Positions 54,861 to 63,557 of a DNA stretch of 64,000 nucleotides are shown here, piece after piece; positions within the stretch are counted from its first letter, which is position 1; each line of letters opens with the position of its first letter. Under the pieces are notes generated by a model. That model was not told the origin of the DNA. It did no database searches and was given only the letters and a program-made list of their open reading frames with translations. Made by a program: the position numbers and the translations under genes. Source of the stretch: G963702155 sp963702155 (GTDB lineage Bacteria; Pseudomonadota; Alphaproteobacteria; Micavibrionales; Micavibrionaceae); NCBI GenBank assembly GCA_963702155.1, contig OY969717.1, positions 1,674,001-1,738,000 on the forward strand, in the 5' to 3' direction.

Positions 54861-54904
54861 TTGCAAATATAATCTCAAAGGCGTATTATTTTCCCATATT
54901 GAGA
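54861..54904 (+). promoter_or_regulatory. Promoter with the shared TTTCCCATATTGAGA box (copy 2)
   Basis: -35 TTGCAA (54861-54866), a 17-base spacer, -10 TATTAT (54884-54889), and directly after it TTTCCCATATTGAGA (54890-54904), identical in sequence and placement to the promoter at 52236. The start codon at 54939 follows 34 bases later. Confidence 0.75.
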
Positions 54905-54938
54905 CATATCAGCAATTATGGACTAAGGGGATTGAACC

Positions 54939-55553
54939 ATGTCACTCAAAAAAGAATTCGGTAAGGTTTTGACCGCGGCCTCAATTTTCGGCGCGACAAC
55001 CTTCGGCACCGCAAACGCCGCCGAAACCACAAAAACCCCAGAAGGCAACACCACAACAACCGAACTCAAAACCGCCTTTTCCGCAAACGATTTTAATAAT
55101 AATGATCCAATAACCAAAATTGATCCCGCTAAAACGGGAAATCGAGACGCAGCCAAAGAATTAGCTAAACTTACAGAAAGATCTACGGTATATGTTTTTG
55201 CTAATGAAGAATTGGCTGAATTTATAACTAAAAAAATTATGAGCGAATTAGAAAGCCAGGGAGCTGCGGTAAATGGTATTTTTAATACCACAGATAAAAA
55301 CGGCCACAAATATATGGGAAACCCATTAGTCACATTTTATGATCATGAAGGAAATGCTTATCCTTTTTTCAATAAGAATGGACAATTAATGCGTGGAGTT
55401 ATGACGCTAGGCGATCTTCAAAAACAATCTTCCGAAGGCTATACAAGCCCTATTACTCAAATGATTAATGCAGTTAAAGATCGGAAGACAGCCAAAGAAT
55501 TACTTAAAGATATGACTAAAAAAGCTGATTTAGCTGAAATACTAAAGCCCTAG
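54939..55553 (+). CDS. Small exported protein of a repeated cassette (copy 2)
   Basis: 204 residues. Signal peptide FGKVLTAASIFGATTFGTANAAE, then a Thr-rich linker, then a compact domain: STVYVFANEELAEFITKKIMSELESQGAAVNGIF, YMGNPLVTFYDHEGNAYPFFNKNGQLMRGVMTLGDLQ, and a helical Lys-rich C-terminus. AAGGGG lies 8 bases before the ATG. The strand-helix-strand order suggests a thioredoxin-like fold without cysteines; that is inference. Its last 12 bases overlap the end of the convergent gene at 55542. Confidence 0.75.
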   Translation: MSLKKEFGKVLTAASIFGATTFGTANAAETTKTPEGNTTTTELKTAFSANDFNNNDPITKIDPAKTGNRDAAKELAKLTERSTVYVFANEELAEFITKKIMSELESQGAAVNGIFNTTDKNGHKYMGNPLVTFYDHEGNAYPFFNKNGQLMRGVMTLGDLQKQSSEGYTSPITQMINAVKDRKTAKELLKDMTKKADLAEILKP

Positions 55554-56489
55554 CTTAAAGTCACTTTTAACTGCTGGGCTTGTTTCTTGCTCTATATCTT
55601 TTGCAGCTAACTGGGAAGCAGTAGTATTATATTCTAAATCATACTTTTCCATAGCATAAATTTGTACTTCATTTCCCGCACTCTCAACAATCTCTTGATA
55701 CTGCGCTTCTGTAATATCACCATTTTCATACATCTGCGTGGCCTGCTCTAACGCCTCGCCTTTTTCCTGCAAGCTTTCATAACTTGCATCTTCGGCGTCT
55801 AATAAGTCCTTAATCCGGTCAATCTCCGCGCTCATCCGCTGATTATCGTTAATATCATCCTCGCGCCCGTCTATAACCGCCGCAACCACCGCCGCATCAT
55901 TATCCATATCAACGGCTTGCCCCGTTTCTTGCTCATATTCTTCAACATACGCTTCTACGGCGGCATTATCCTTCTGCTCATCCGTCAAATACCCCTGCTC
56001 TTCAAACGCCTCCGGTATGCCCTCCGTCGCATTCAACCGCTCAACATTCGCCGCAATCTCTGCTTCCCGCTCATCCAAGGCCGCGTGCATCTCCGCAACC
56101 CGCTGCTCATGCAACGCCTTCGCATCATTTGCAATATAATCTTGAATGGCTCTCGCCTGCTCTTGTAAACTCGCGCCGGCTTGAAGCAATAAAATCGTAT
56201 CAATCAACCGCCGGCCCTTCGCATCCGCCTGCTTGTCTGTCTCGGCTATATCTTTATGAAATCCTTTACGGCTGCTATTCTCGTTCCCGTCACGCCCTTT
56301 GCGTGCCCGATTCGCATCCTTGTCTTGCTCTGCCCGCTCCGGCGCGCCCGATCTATGCAACTCCGCCTCATAAGCCGCGCGATCCTCATGTGTAACCAGT
56401 CCGCTTGCCACGCCAAACGCGCCCCGCAACTGCCCTTGCAATCGCAACTGCATCCCATCATATCCATCGATCTTGTTCTGTGCCGCCAT
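55542..56489 (-). CDS. Hydrophilic coiled-coil protein of a repeated cassette (copy 2)
   Basis: 315 residues, strongly acidic, with long helices (KALHEQRVAEMHAALDEREAEIAANVERLNA; RMSAEIDRIKDLLDAEDASYESLQEKGEALEQATQMYENGD). No signal peptide. GYLTDEQKDNAAVEAYVEEYEQETGQAVDMD and the C-terminal FKLGL match the frameshifted gene at 53122-54320. It is more GC-rich than its neighbours. Its position, facing a small exported protein, is the same as for that paralogue. Function unknown. Confidence 0.72.
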   Translation of the reverse strand: MAAQNKIDGYDGMQLRLQGQLRGAFGVASGLVTHEDRAAYEAELHRSGAPERAEQDKDANRARKGRDGNENSSRKGFHKDIAETDKQADAKGRRLIDTILLLQAGASLQEQARAIQDYIANDAKALHEQRVAEMHAALDEREAEIAANVERLNATEGIPEAFEEQGYLTDEQKDNAAVEAYVEEYEQETGQAVDMDNDAAVVAAVIDGREDDINDNQRMSAEIDRIKDLLDAEDASYESLQEKGEALEQATQMYENGDITEAQYQEIVESAGNEVQIYAMEKYDLEYNTTASQLAAKDIEQETSPAVKSDFKLGL

Positions 56490-56868
56490 GCGCGATCAAA
56501 CCCCCATTATAAAAAGGGAGGAGAAGCAAACATCAAAACGAACATGCTTTAACGATTAAGTATGCCCGGATCCCATAAACAAAGACGTTTGCCCCGCCCT
56601 TTTAAAACCCGCGAAAGCCGTTTGGCTCCGCCTTGTGGTAAATGAACACGAACTTAATGCCGTTTTATCATTCACTAAGAAACAACATACGATGATATGG
56701 TAAATGAAGTCTTAATATAGGAAGGATAAACGGAAAATATTTACCCTGAGGTTAAATAAAATCTCTGCAATCATATAAAATACCGGCAAACTTGAACAAA
56801 ATCGTAGCCTCAAGACTGAATTTAAAAACCAAAAATATTAAAAACCCACACGGTTTTCATATCAAACC
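56490..56868. other. Intergenic stretch before hslV
   Basis: About 380 bases between the divergent starts at 56489 and 56905. I find no gene, tRNA or clear repeat in it apart from the hslV promoter at its right end. Confidence 0.4.
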
Positions 56869-56897
56869 TTGACTTACGTGCGTAAATCTCACATATG
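56869..56897 (+). promoter_or_regulatory. hslV promoter
   Basis: TTGACT (56869-56874), 17 bases, CATATG (56892-56897). The same bases also fit a heat-shock sigma factor pattern (CTTGAC...CACATAT). The start codon lies only 7 bases after the -10 box, so the transcript may have no leader. Confidence 0.5.
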
Positions 56898-56904
56898 CTA
56901 GATT

Positions 56905-57465
56905 ATGAACGAACAATATGATTACGCAAAAACACAAAACTGGCGCGGCACAACAATCTTGTCCGTACGTAAAAATGGTAAAGTCATTATTGCGGGTGAC
57001 GGGCAAGTTTCCATGGGCTCAACCGTTTTAAAAAACAATGCGCGCAAAGTGCGGCGTTTAGGGCGCGATCAGGAGATTATAGCAGGCTTCGCAGGCGCCA
57101 CCGCCGATGCGTTCACATTGTTTGAGCGTTTGGAAGCTAAATTGGAAGCCCACCCCGGCCAACTTACCCGCGCCTGCGTAGAGCTTGCAAAAGACTGGCG
57201 TACCGATAAATACCTCCGCCGGCTTGAGGCATTAATGGCCGTCTGCGATAAGGAAACTTCACTTATTCTAACCGGAACGGGCGATGTCGTAGAACCCCAG
57301 GACGGCATCATCGGCATTGGGTCTGGCGGAAACTTTGCCCTCGCCGCCGCGCGCGCTTTATATGATCAGGACTTGGACGCCGAAGAGATCGCTAAAAAAT
57401 CCATGGAAATTGCCGCCGATATCTGCGTGTACACAAATAACAATGTTATCATTGAAAGCCTGTAA
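56905..57465 (+). CDS. hslV: ATP-dependent protease proteolytic subunit HslV
   Basis: Threonine protease of the HslUV (ClpQY) complex. The N-terminal catalytic Thr is in NWRGTTILSVRKNGKVIIAGDGQVSMG (exposed after removal of about 15 residues). Further motifs: KNNARKVRRLG, IIAGFAGATADAFTLFERLEAKLE, GTGDVVEPQDGIIGIGSGGNFALAAARAL. Length 186, normal. Its ATPase partner hslU lies 3.5 kb downstream and is broken by many frameshifts. Confidence 0.96.
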   Translation: MNEQYDYAKTQNWRGTTILSVRKNGKVIIAGDGQVSMGSTVLKNNARKVRRLGRDQEIIAGFAGATADAFTLFERLEAKLEAHPGQLTRACVELAKDWRTDKYLRRLEALMAVCDKETSLILTGTGDVVEPQDGIIGIGSGGNFALAAARALYDQDLDAEEIAKKSMEIAADICVYTNNNVIIESL

Positions 57466-57477
57466 AGGCATGCAAGC

Positions 57478-58389
57478 ATGACTTATCAAGCCGCTGATCT
57501 ACGGAATATAAAATCAAAAACACTAGAACTTACCATCGTGCCCGGAATAGGAGGCGGAATCGCCAGCCTAAAGGCTTTAAACGCCAATAACGAATGGGTT
57601 GATATTTTCCGCCCCGCAAACCAAAAAACCCTGAATGAAAACGACCCGCAAGGCCTTGGCTGCTTTACCTCAATGCCATATGTTAGCCGCATAAAAAACG
57701 GCCAGTTCGACTTTAATAACAAAACCTATACCATCCCCCCAAATCAACCGCCCGGCATCCACCCTCTTCATGGCATTGTATGGCGGCGCAAACCGGATAT
57801 CAAAAATACAAATGAAAATACTATTCGAATAACCCACAACATTGACGAACCGGACTACCCTTTTACTTTTGAAAGCATGCATACATGGACGCTCAAAGAT
57901 AAATCTCTTGAAATAAATCTTTCAATTACAAACAAAGGGGAAGAACCGCTTCCTTTTGGCATGGGCCTCCACCCGTTTTTTAATAAAACGCCCAAATCAC
58001 GAATAAGGGCAAAACTTGGCAAAATTATAATAAACGATGAAAATATTTGCCCTGTCGCTCTGGAAGATATCCCGCCAGAACACGACACAACAACCGATTT
58101 TAAAACTGTAACAAATCTGCCGCTAGACAATTGCTTTACCGGATGGGATCAAACATACGATATTGAATGGCCAGACCTGAACACAAAATTGTCATGTATT
58201 GCAGACGGCATATTTAAATACCTCGTAATATGTGCGCCAAAAGATGAAAATTGGTTTTGCGTGAACCCCGTCACACATTTTAACGATGCCTACAACAACT
58301 CCATAAACATAAAAAATCACGGCCTTACAACACTAAATCAAAATCAGACCATGCGCGGTAAACTACACTTTAACATCGAAAGCCTATAA
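57478..58389 (+). CDS. Aldose 1-epimerase family protein
   Basis: 303 residues of the galactose mutarotase fold: VPGIGGGIASLKALNANNEWVDIFRP near the N-terminus, PYVSRIKNGQFDFNNKTYTIPPNQPPGIHPLHGIVWRRK (His of the active site), SITNKGEEPLPFGMGLHPFF, and the C-terminal VNPVTHFNDAYN with a Glu/Asp pair. It may interconvert anomers of a sugar, but the exact substrate is unknown. It follows hslV after 12 bases and touches the next gene (TAA then ATG), so the three form one operon. Confidence 0.88.
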   Translation: MTYQAADLRNIKSKTLELTIVPGIGGGIASLKALNANNEWVDIFRPANQKTLNENDPQGLGCFTSMPYVSRIKNGQFDFNNKTYTIPPNQPPGIHPLHGIVWRRKPDIKNTNENTIRITHNIDEPDYPFTFESMHTWTLKDKSLEINLSITNKGEEPLPFGMGLHPFFNKTPKSRIRAKLGKIIINDENICPVALEDIPPEHDTTTDFKTVTNLPLDNCFTGWDQTYDIEWPDLNTKLSCIADGIFKYLVICAPKDENWFCVNPVTHFNDAYNNSINIKNHGLTTLNQNQTMRGKLHFNIESL

Positions 58390-58965
58390 ATGCTGGATCT
58401 CATCAACACCATTCTCTTCTGGATTTTCTTATGGCTTCTTATCTTGCAAGCTTATATTTTGCTATTCAATCGTGGCGTGCCCAATATTAAAACCGCCAAA
58501 CCCAATATCAAAAAAATGATAGATGCCATCCGCAAAGACATCGCGGATAAAGGCAACCCAAATGACTACACCATCTGCGATCTTGGCGCTGGAAACGGCC
58601 GCCTCACGCGCTTAATCGCCCGCGCTATTCCTAATGCGCACGTAATAGGCTACGAAATCGCCCCGTTATCCATATTCAAGTGTAATGTCTTAAAAAATTT
58701 ATCGGGCATAAAAAACCTCGAATATCGCCGCGAGGACTTTTTTAAAATCGATTTCTCCCACATCAACGCGATTGTCTTTTATTTAACGTTATTTGAAATG
58801 GGGCGCTTGGGCGAAAAGCTGAAAGAAACACCAGACAACACCCTCATCATATCAAACCGCTTCGCTCTCAAGGCCGGCTGGACACCATCAGAAACCTTGG
58901 AAAGCAACCTTCCGTTACAAAAACAAATTTTTATTTATAAAGACAAACCTGCGCTTGATACCTAA
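58390..58965 (+). CDS. Membrane-anchored class I SAM-dependent methyltransferase
   Basis: 191 residues. An N-terminal membrane helix (LINTILFWIFLWLLILQAYILLF) is followed by a Rossmann methyltransferase domain: TICDLGAGNGRLTRLIARAIPNAHVIGYEIAPLSI (motif I and the acidic end of strand 2), then YRREDFFKIDFSHINAIVFYLT. Substrate unknown. Its stop overlaps the end of the convergent AAA+ gene by 4 bases. Confidence 0.85.
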   Translation: MLDLINTILFWIFLWLLILQAYILLFNRGVPNIKTAKPNIKKMIDAIRKDIADKGNPNDYTICDLGAGNGRLTRLIARAIPNAHVIGYEIAPLSIFKCNVLKNLSGIKNLEYRREDFFKIDFSHINAIVFYLTLFEMGRLGEKLKETPDNTLIISNRFALKAGWTPSETLESNLPLQKQIFIYKDKPALDT

Positions 58966-60830
58966 CGAACAACTTTCAAAATCCCCCTGCCCGGATCATC
59001 TTCAAACACGATATCCTGTGCCTCAATGGTAACCATACCTTTTTTCGTACGTATATTTTGATCAATAATACGTTTAGATTGCTCCATCACACTACGCTCG
59101 AAAAGATTTCGTATATAACGCCCGTTCCCTTTTTTAAGTATCGCCTCTGCCCCCTCGTTTCTCAATACTTTTAAAATCACATTCAAGGCATCTTCACTTA
59201 CCTTCATACCCGATACGTCACAAAGGTAAGAAAAAATATGAACCAGCTCTTCAAAACTATAATCCTCAAAATAGATATGAAAAGGAATACGGGAACGCAA
59301 CCCCGGGTTAAAACGGAAAAACCCCTCCATTTCCTTGGAATACCCTGCAAACACAATAACCAAATCATCAACATGGTTTTCCATTTGTATCAAAAGCTCC
59401 GCGATGGCTTCCCTACCGTAATCACGTTTCGAATCCTCATAAACTAAAGAATAAGCTTCATCTATAAACAATATGCCATCCTTGGCTTTTTTAATAATAT
59501 CCCTAACCTTTAAAGCCGTCTGCCCTATATATTCACCAATGAAATCCGCCCGCGATGCTTGAACAACATGCCCTTTCTTTAGAATGCCCAAGTCTCTTAA
59601 TATATCTCCATATAAATTGGCCACTGTCGTTTTACCAGTGCCCGGCGCGCCAATAAAGGCGGTATGATAACTTTGGGAATGCTTTAATATAATATCTTTA
59701 CTATGCCGCCTGGCCTCTGCTTGCGCCAAATAGGAAATATTTTTAATCTGTTGCTTCACATTTTGACAACCAATAAGCGAATGAAGAGGTTGGAAAATAC
59801 GCTCTATATCCTTTTTCTTTAAAACAGGATATTTTTTCTTTGAATATACCTTAGGCGCTTTGCCATCTTTAAGGTCGAGCAGGTAGGAGAGCGGGCTTTG
59901 ACTTTTATCTTTCTCATCGGCTAGATTTTTCGCATTTGCTGACCATATATCAATACCCTTATCTAACCCCACATTCGAATATAATTTAGCAATATCCTCA
60001 AAATGGAGATCAAAATAAGCTTTCGCAGATAAATGGCCAAATCGCACTGCAGGGATAATATACTGCTTTAACTCTTCTTTTTTGCCCTCTTTATCTAAAA
60101 ACATACCGTATTTATAATATATTTCCGCGCGCACCCAACTATGAGCCCATGGCTCAGAACGAGCCGCCATCAACCCCTCAATCATGAGCTGAGCATTACC
60201 CATATTTTGAACATCCGTATCTTTAATTTTATCTTCTTTTAACAAGCTGGCTAATAACATATAAGCCAAAGGAAAAGAATATCGAAAAGCCGCTTCTTGC
60301 AAGTAAGAAACAGCCTTGTAAAATTTATCTTTACCTTTGTCCGGGTCATCAAAAGGGCCTTTTTCTGAAAAAGCACAATACATTTGACCTAATGCATAAT
60401 ATGCAAAAGCTTTAACTGAACGATTATTTGTTTTTATAAGATCTTTATAAATTGCCTTCGCTTGCTCCGGCTGATAATGCCTCATAGTTGTACGAAAATT
60501 AAAATTCCAGTTTAAATGTGCGAGATTTAAGTTGGCACGGTCAGCGTCAAGAATTTTCAAATATTTATAAATTTCAATAACATAGTCGATATCGTTGGAA
60601 CAGAAATGGGCTGCTTCAACATCAAGAATAAAGAAAATTTCTTTAATTTGTTTTGGTGTAAGTTTGTAGAAATCTTTTCTAAACTCACAAATTGATTGAA
60701 CCCACAGCCCTAAATCGTAATCGTTATAATATGAAATATCATTTTTGCGAAAATTTAAAACTTTGTCACGATGATGATAAAATGCTTTATCGAACTTTTT
60801 TTGTAAATCCTGATGTTCTACACTAGTCAT
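58962..60830 (-). CDS. TPR-containing AAA+ ATPase of the CbbX/SpoVK/EccA type
   Basis: 622 residues. The N-terminal half (about 1-320) is helical, with repeats of TPR or Sel1 type (YKDLIKTNNRSVKAFAYYALGQMYCAFSEKG; AVSYLQEAAFRYSFPLAYMLLASLLKED). The C-terminal AAA+ domain has IGAPGTGKTTVANLYGDILRDLGIL (Walker A), GEYIGQTALKVRDIIKKAKDGILFIDEAYSL (Walker B), VIVFAGYSKEMEGFFRFNPGLRSRI (sensor 1 and Arg finger) and GNGRYIRNLFERSVMEQSKRI. Known relatives remodel Rubisco (CbbX) or assist type VII secretion (EccA); neither system is visible here. Confidence 0.88.
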   Translation of the reverse strand: MTSVEHQDLQKKFDKAFYHHRDKVLNFRKNDISYYNDYDLGLWVQSICEFRKDFYKLTPKQIKEIFFILDVEAAHFCSNDIDYVIEIYKYLKILDADRANLNLAHLNWNFNFRTTMRHYQPEQAKAIYKDLIKTNNRSVKAFAYYALGQMYCAFSEKGPFDDPDKGKDKFYKAVSYLQEAAFRYSFPLAYMLLASLLKEDKIKDTDVQNMGNAQLMIEGLMAARSEPWAHSWVRAEIYYKYGMFLDKEGKKEELKQYIIPAVRFGHLSAKAYFDLHFEDIAKLYSNVGLDKGIDIWSANAKNLADEKDKSQSPLSYLLDLKDGKAPKVYSKKKYPVLKKKDIERIFQPLHSLIGCQNVKQQIKNISYLAQAEARRHSKDIILKHSQSYHTAFIGAPGTGKTTVANLYGDILRDLGILKKGHVVQASRADFIGEYIGQTALKVRDIIKKAKDGILFIDEAYSLVYEDSKRDYGREAIAELLIQMENHVDDLVIVFAGYSKEMEGFFRFNPGLRSRIPFHIYFEDYSFEELVHIFSYLCDVSGMKVSEDALNVILKVLRNEGAEAILKKGNGRYIRNLFERSVMEQSKRIIDQNIRTKKGMVTIEAQDIVFEDDPGRGILKVVR

Positions 60831-60984
60831 TTTTTGCTAAACCATTCATGTTATATACAAAATCGCTAATTAAAAGCGTAACCAACTCGGAAAATATTTG
60901 CAAAATTAACCAATAACGCTTTAGAAATAAAAGATAAAATAAACGTTATTGACTTTTGCCCTGTAAAACCCCATGTAAGGCTTT

Positions 60985-62323
60985 ATGACTGATAAAAACA
61001 CAAGTAATATTAAAATTCCTGCCTTCTCCCCTCGTGAAATCGTGAGCGAGCTTGATCGTTTTATCATCGGTCAGGCCGATGCAAAACGTGCGGTTGCTGT
61101 GGCGCTCCGTAACCGCTGGCGCCGTATACAACTTAGATCCCGCATTGCAAGAAGAAGTTTATCCCAAAAATATTCTCATGATCGGGCCAACAGGTGTTGG
61201 TAAAACTGAAATCGCCCGCCGTTTGGCAAAATTGGCGCAAGCGCCGTTTGTCAAAGGTCGAGGCAACAAAATTCACCGAAGTCGGCTATGTCGGTAAAGA
61301 TGTTGAATCCATCATTCGTGATTTGGTTGAATTTGCCATTCATATGACGCGTGAAAAAATGCGCAAACCTGTTACCGCGCAAGCCGAAATTTATGCCGAA
61401 GAACGTGTCTTGATGCGCTTGTTGGTGAGAGGCCAGCAGAAGCAACCGCGATGAATCCTTTCGTAAAAAACTGCGTAAAGGCGAGTTTGATGACAAAGAA
61501 ATCGAACTTGATTTAAAAGATAATTCAAACCCCATGGGCGGTATGATGGACATCCCTGGCATGCCAGGCGCATCCATGAGCATGATGAGCATTGGCGATA
61601 TGTTCGGCAAAGGGCGGCGTCGCAAAAACAAAACGCAAAAAAATGACCGTTGCAGACTCCTACGATATTCTTATGGCGGAAGAAGCGGATAAATTGTTAG
61701 ATGAAGACAAAGTCATTCAAACCGCGCTGGATTTGGTGCAGCAAAATGGTATCGTCTTTCTTGATGAAGTTGATAAAATTGCCGTGAACCGTGATGCCCG
61801 TGGCGGCGATGTATCCCGTGAAGGGGTACAACGTGACTTGCTTCCGCTTAATCGAAGGGACAACCGTGACCACCAAACATGGCACGGTAAAAACAGACCA
61901 TATTTTATTTATCGCTAGCGGCGCGTTCCATTACGCCAAACCTTCTGATTTGCTCGCTGAATTACAAGGACGCCTGCCTATACGTGTCGAACTCCGCGCG
62001 CTGACGAAGAGGACTTCAAGCAAATTTTGACCGAAACGGAAACTGTCTCATTAAACAATATGTCGCGCTTATCGGTACTGAAGGGGTTACGCTTGATTTT
62101 AAAGATGCGGCGATAAAAGAAATCGCTGGCTTTTCAAGGTCAATGAAAAGGTTGAAAATATCGGCGCGCGTCGCTTGCTTACCGTCATGGAAAAATTACT
62201 GGATGAGATTTCTTTACTGCCTCTGATCGTGGCGGAGAAACCATCACAATCACTGCCGATCTGGTAAAGGAAAAGGTCGAAGACCTCGTAAAATCCGCAG
62301 ACCTCAGCAAGTTTATATTATAA
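60985..62323 (+). pseudogene. hslU: hslU, ATPase subunit of HslUV, broken by about ten single-base frameshifts
   Basis: The whole protein can be traced across the three frames: FSPREIVSELDRFIIGQADAKRAVAVALRNRWRR, NILMIGPTGVGKTEIARRLAKLAQAPF (Walker A), EATKFTEVGYVGKDVESIIRDLVE, KLRKGEFDDKEIELDLKD, MTVADSYDILMAEEADKLLD, GIVFLDEVDKIAV (Walker B), VKTDHILFIASGAFHYAKPSDLLAELQGRLPIRVELRALT, ENIGARRLLTVMEKLLDEISF, and the terminal DLSKFIL. The frame changes near 61135, 61256, 61410, 61447, 61612, 61850, 62003, 62042, 62134 and 62215. The residues between are well conserved, which argues for sequencing or assembly indels over long-standing decay. Confidence 0.9.
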
Positions 62324-62457
62324 AACCTTTTTGCTATCGTCTCCAACTTTATTTTATTGCCTCCACCGATCAGCAGGAATTTATAAAATAAAAATATATT
62401 GCCCAACTCAAAAACATGATAAAGTTTGCACACCGGTAAGAAAACAAGAGTACACTA

Positions 62458-63489
62458 ATGCAAAATAAAAGATTGCTGCACTTTATAATATTGATATGCT
62501 GCACAATACTTCTGCAAGCGGCACATGCGGAATCTACTCCCCCACAGCAAGATCTCACCGATAAATCTATCCCGCAATTTATCTTTCCCTTGGAATGCAC
62601 CTTTGGTAAAAATTGCTGGACGGTAAATTATGTAGATGTAAACCCAACCGAATTTGGCTCTGATTTTCGGTGCGGCACAAAAACCTATGATACACATACC
62701 GGCACCGACTTTGCCGTGCGATCCATGACAGAGGTTAAAAAAGGTGTCAATGTACTTGCCGCGGCAGACGGCAAAGTCATCCGCACGCGCGATAACGAAA
62801 GCGACGCACGTAAATCTCCCGAAAACTTAAGCGCAATTCAACAACAAACGCGCGAATGTGGCAATGGTGTTTTCATCGACCACGGCGCGGGTATTTTCAC
62901 TATGTATTGCCACTTAAAAGAAGGCAGTGTAACTGTAAATCCCAATGATGAAGTCAAAACCGGCGAGATAATTGCGCAAGTTGGCCGCTCCGGTTTTGCC
63001 GAATTCCCCCACTTGCATTTCACAACCTACTGGGAAGGCGGCACGGTTGATCCTTTCACCGGATATACCAATACCGACGGTTGCGGAAAAATGAAACAAA
63101 GCCTTTGGAAAAATCCGGACTATATAAAATATCAACCAGTCATTATTTATGATGGCGGCTTTTCTGATTCTCCCCCTGATTTCGAGGCCATAGAAGACGG
63201 CCAGACAATACCTAAAACCATGGCCGCAAATGCATCTGCATTCGTATATTGGACGGGTATATATGGCGCAGAAAAAGATGATAAAATCGTGCTAATCATA
63301 AAATCTCCGGATGGGGCGACCTATTTAACACAAACCATAACACAAGAGAAAAATCGCGCCCGCCAATATTATTATATTGGCCGAAAGAATAGCGGCATTC
63401 TCCCCCGCGGCATATACAACGCAACCACGACCATCACGCGCAAAAATAAAGAAATCGCTAGCGATACACGCTCTATTACAATCGAATGA
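62458..63489 (+). CDS. Exported M23-family metallopeptidase (lysostaphin-like)
   Basis: 343 residues. Signal peptide LLHFIILICCTILLQAAHAE, then an M23 domain with the Zn ligands in YDTHTGTDFAVRS (HxxxD) and FPHLHFTTYW (HxH), and GVFIDHGAGIFTMYCHLKEGSVTV between them. Five cysteines in the domain suggest disulfides. The last 110 residues form a second beta-rich domain. Such enzymes cut peptidoglycan cross-links or bacterial prey walls; which one applies here cannot be told. Confidence 0.92.
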   Translation: MQNKRLLHFIILICCTILLQAAHAESTPPQQDLTDKSIPQFIFPLECTFGKNCWTVNYVDVNPTEFGSDFRCGTKTYDTHTGTDFAVRSMTEVKKGVNVLAAADGKVIRTRDNESDARKSPENLSAIQQQTRECGNGVFIDHGAGIFTMYCHLKEGSVTVNPNDEVKTGEIIAQVGRSGFAEFPHLHFTTYWEGGTVDPFTGYTNTDGCGKMKQSLWKNPDYIKYQPVIIYDGGFSDSPPDFEAIEDGQTIPKTMAANASAFVYWTGIYGAEKDDKIVLIIKSPDGATYLTQTITQEKNRARQYYYIGRKNSGILPRGIYNATTTITRKNKEIASDTRSITIE

Positions 63490-63504
63490 AAACGCGCTCA
63501 ATAA

Positions 63505-63541
63505 AAAAGCCGGAACATTAAAAGCTCCGGCTTTAAAAATC
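63505..63541. terminator. Bidirectional terminator
   Basis: AAAGCCGGA and TCCGGCTTT are an exact inverted repeat with A and T runs on the two sides, between the convergent genes ending at 63489 and 63558. Confidence 0.85.
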
Positions 63542-63557
63542 TAAATATCAAATCAAA

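Noticed and set aside
61592..62030. Separate small genes in the hslU region
   Set aside because: Each short frame here is a fragment of the HslU sequence, not an independent gene.
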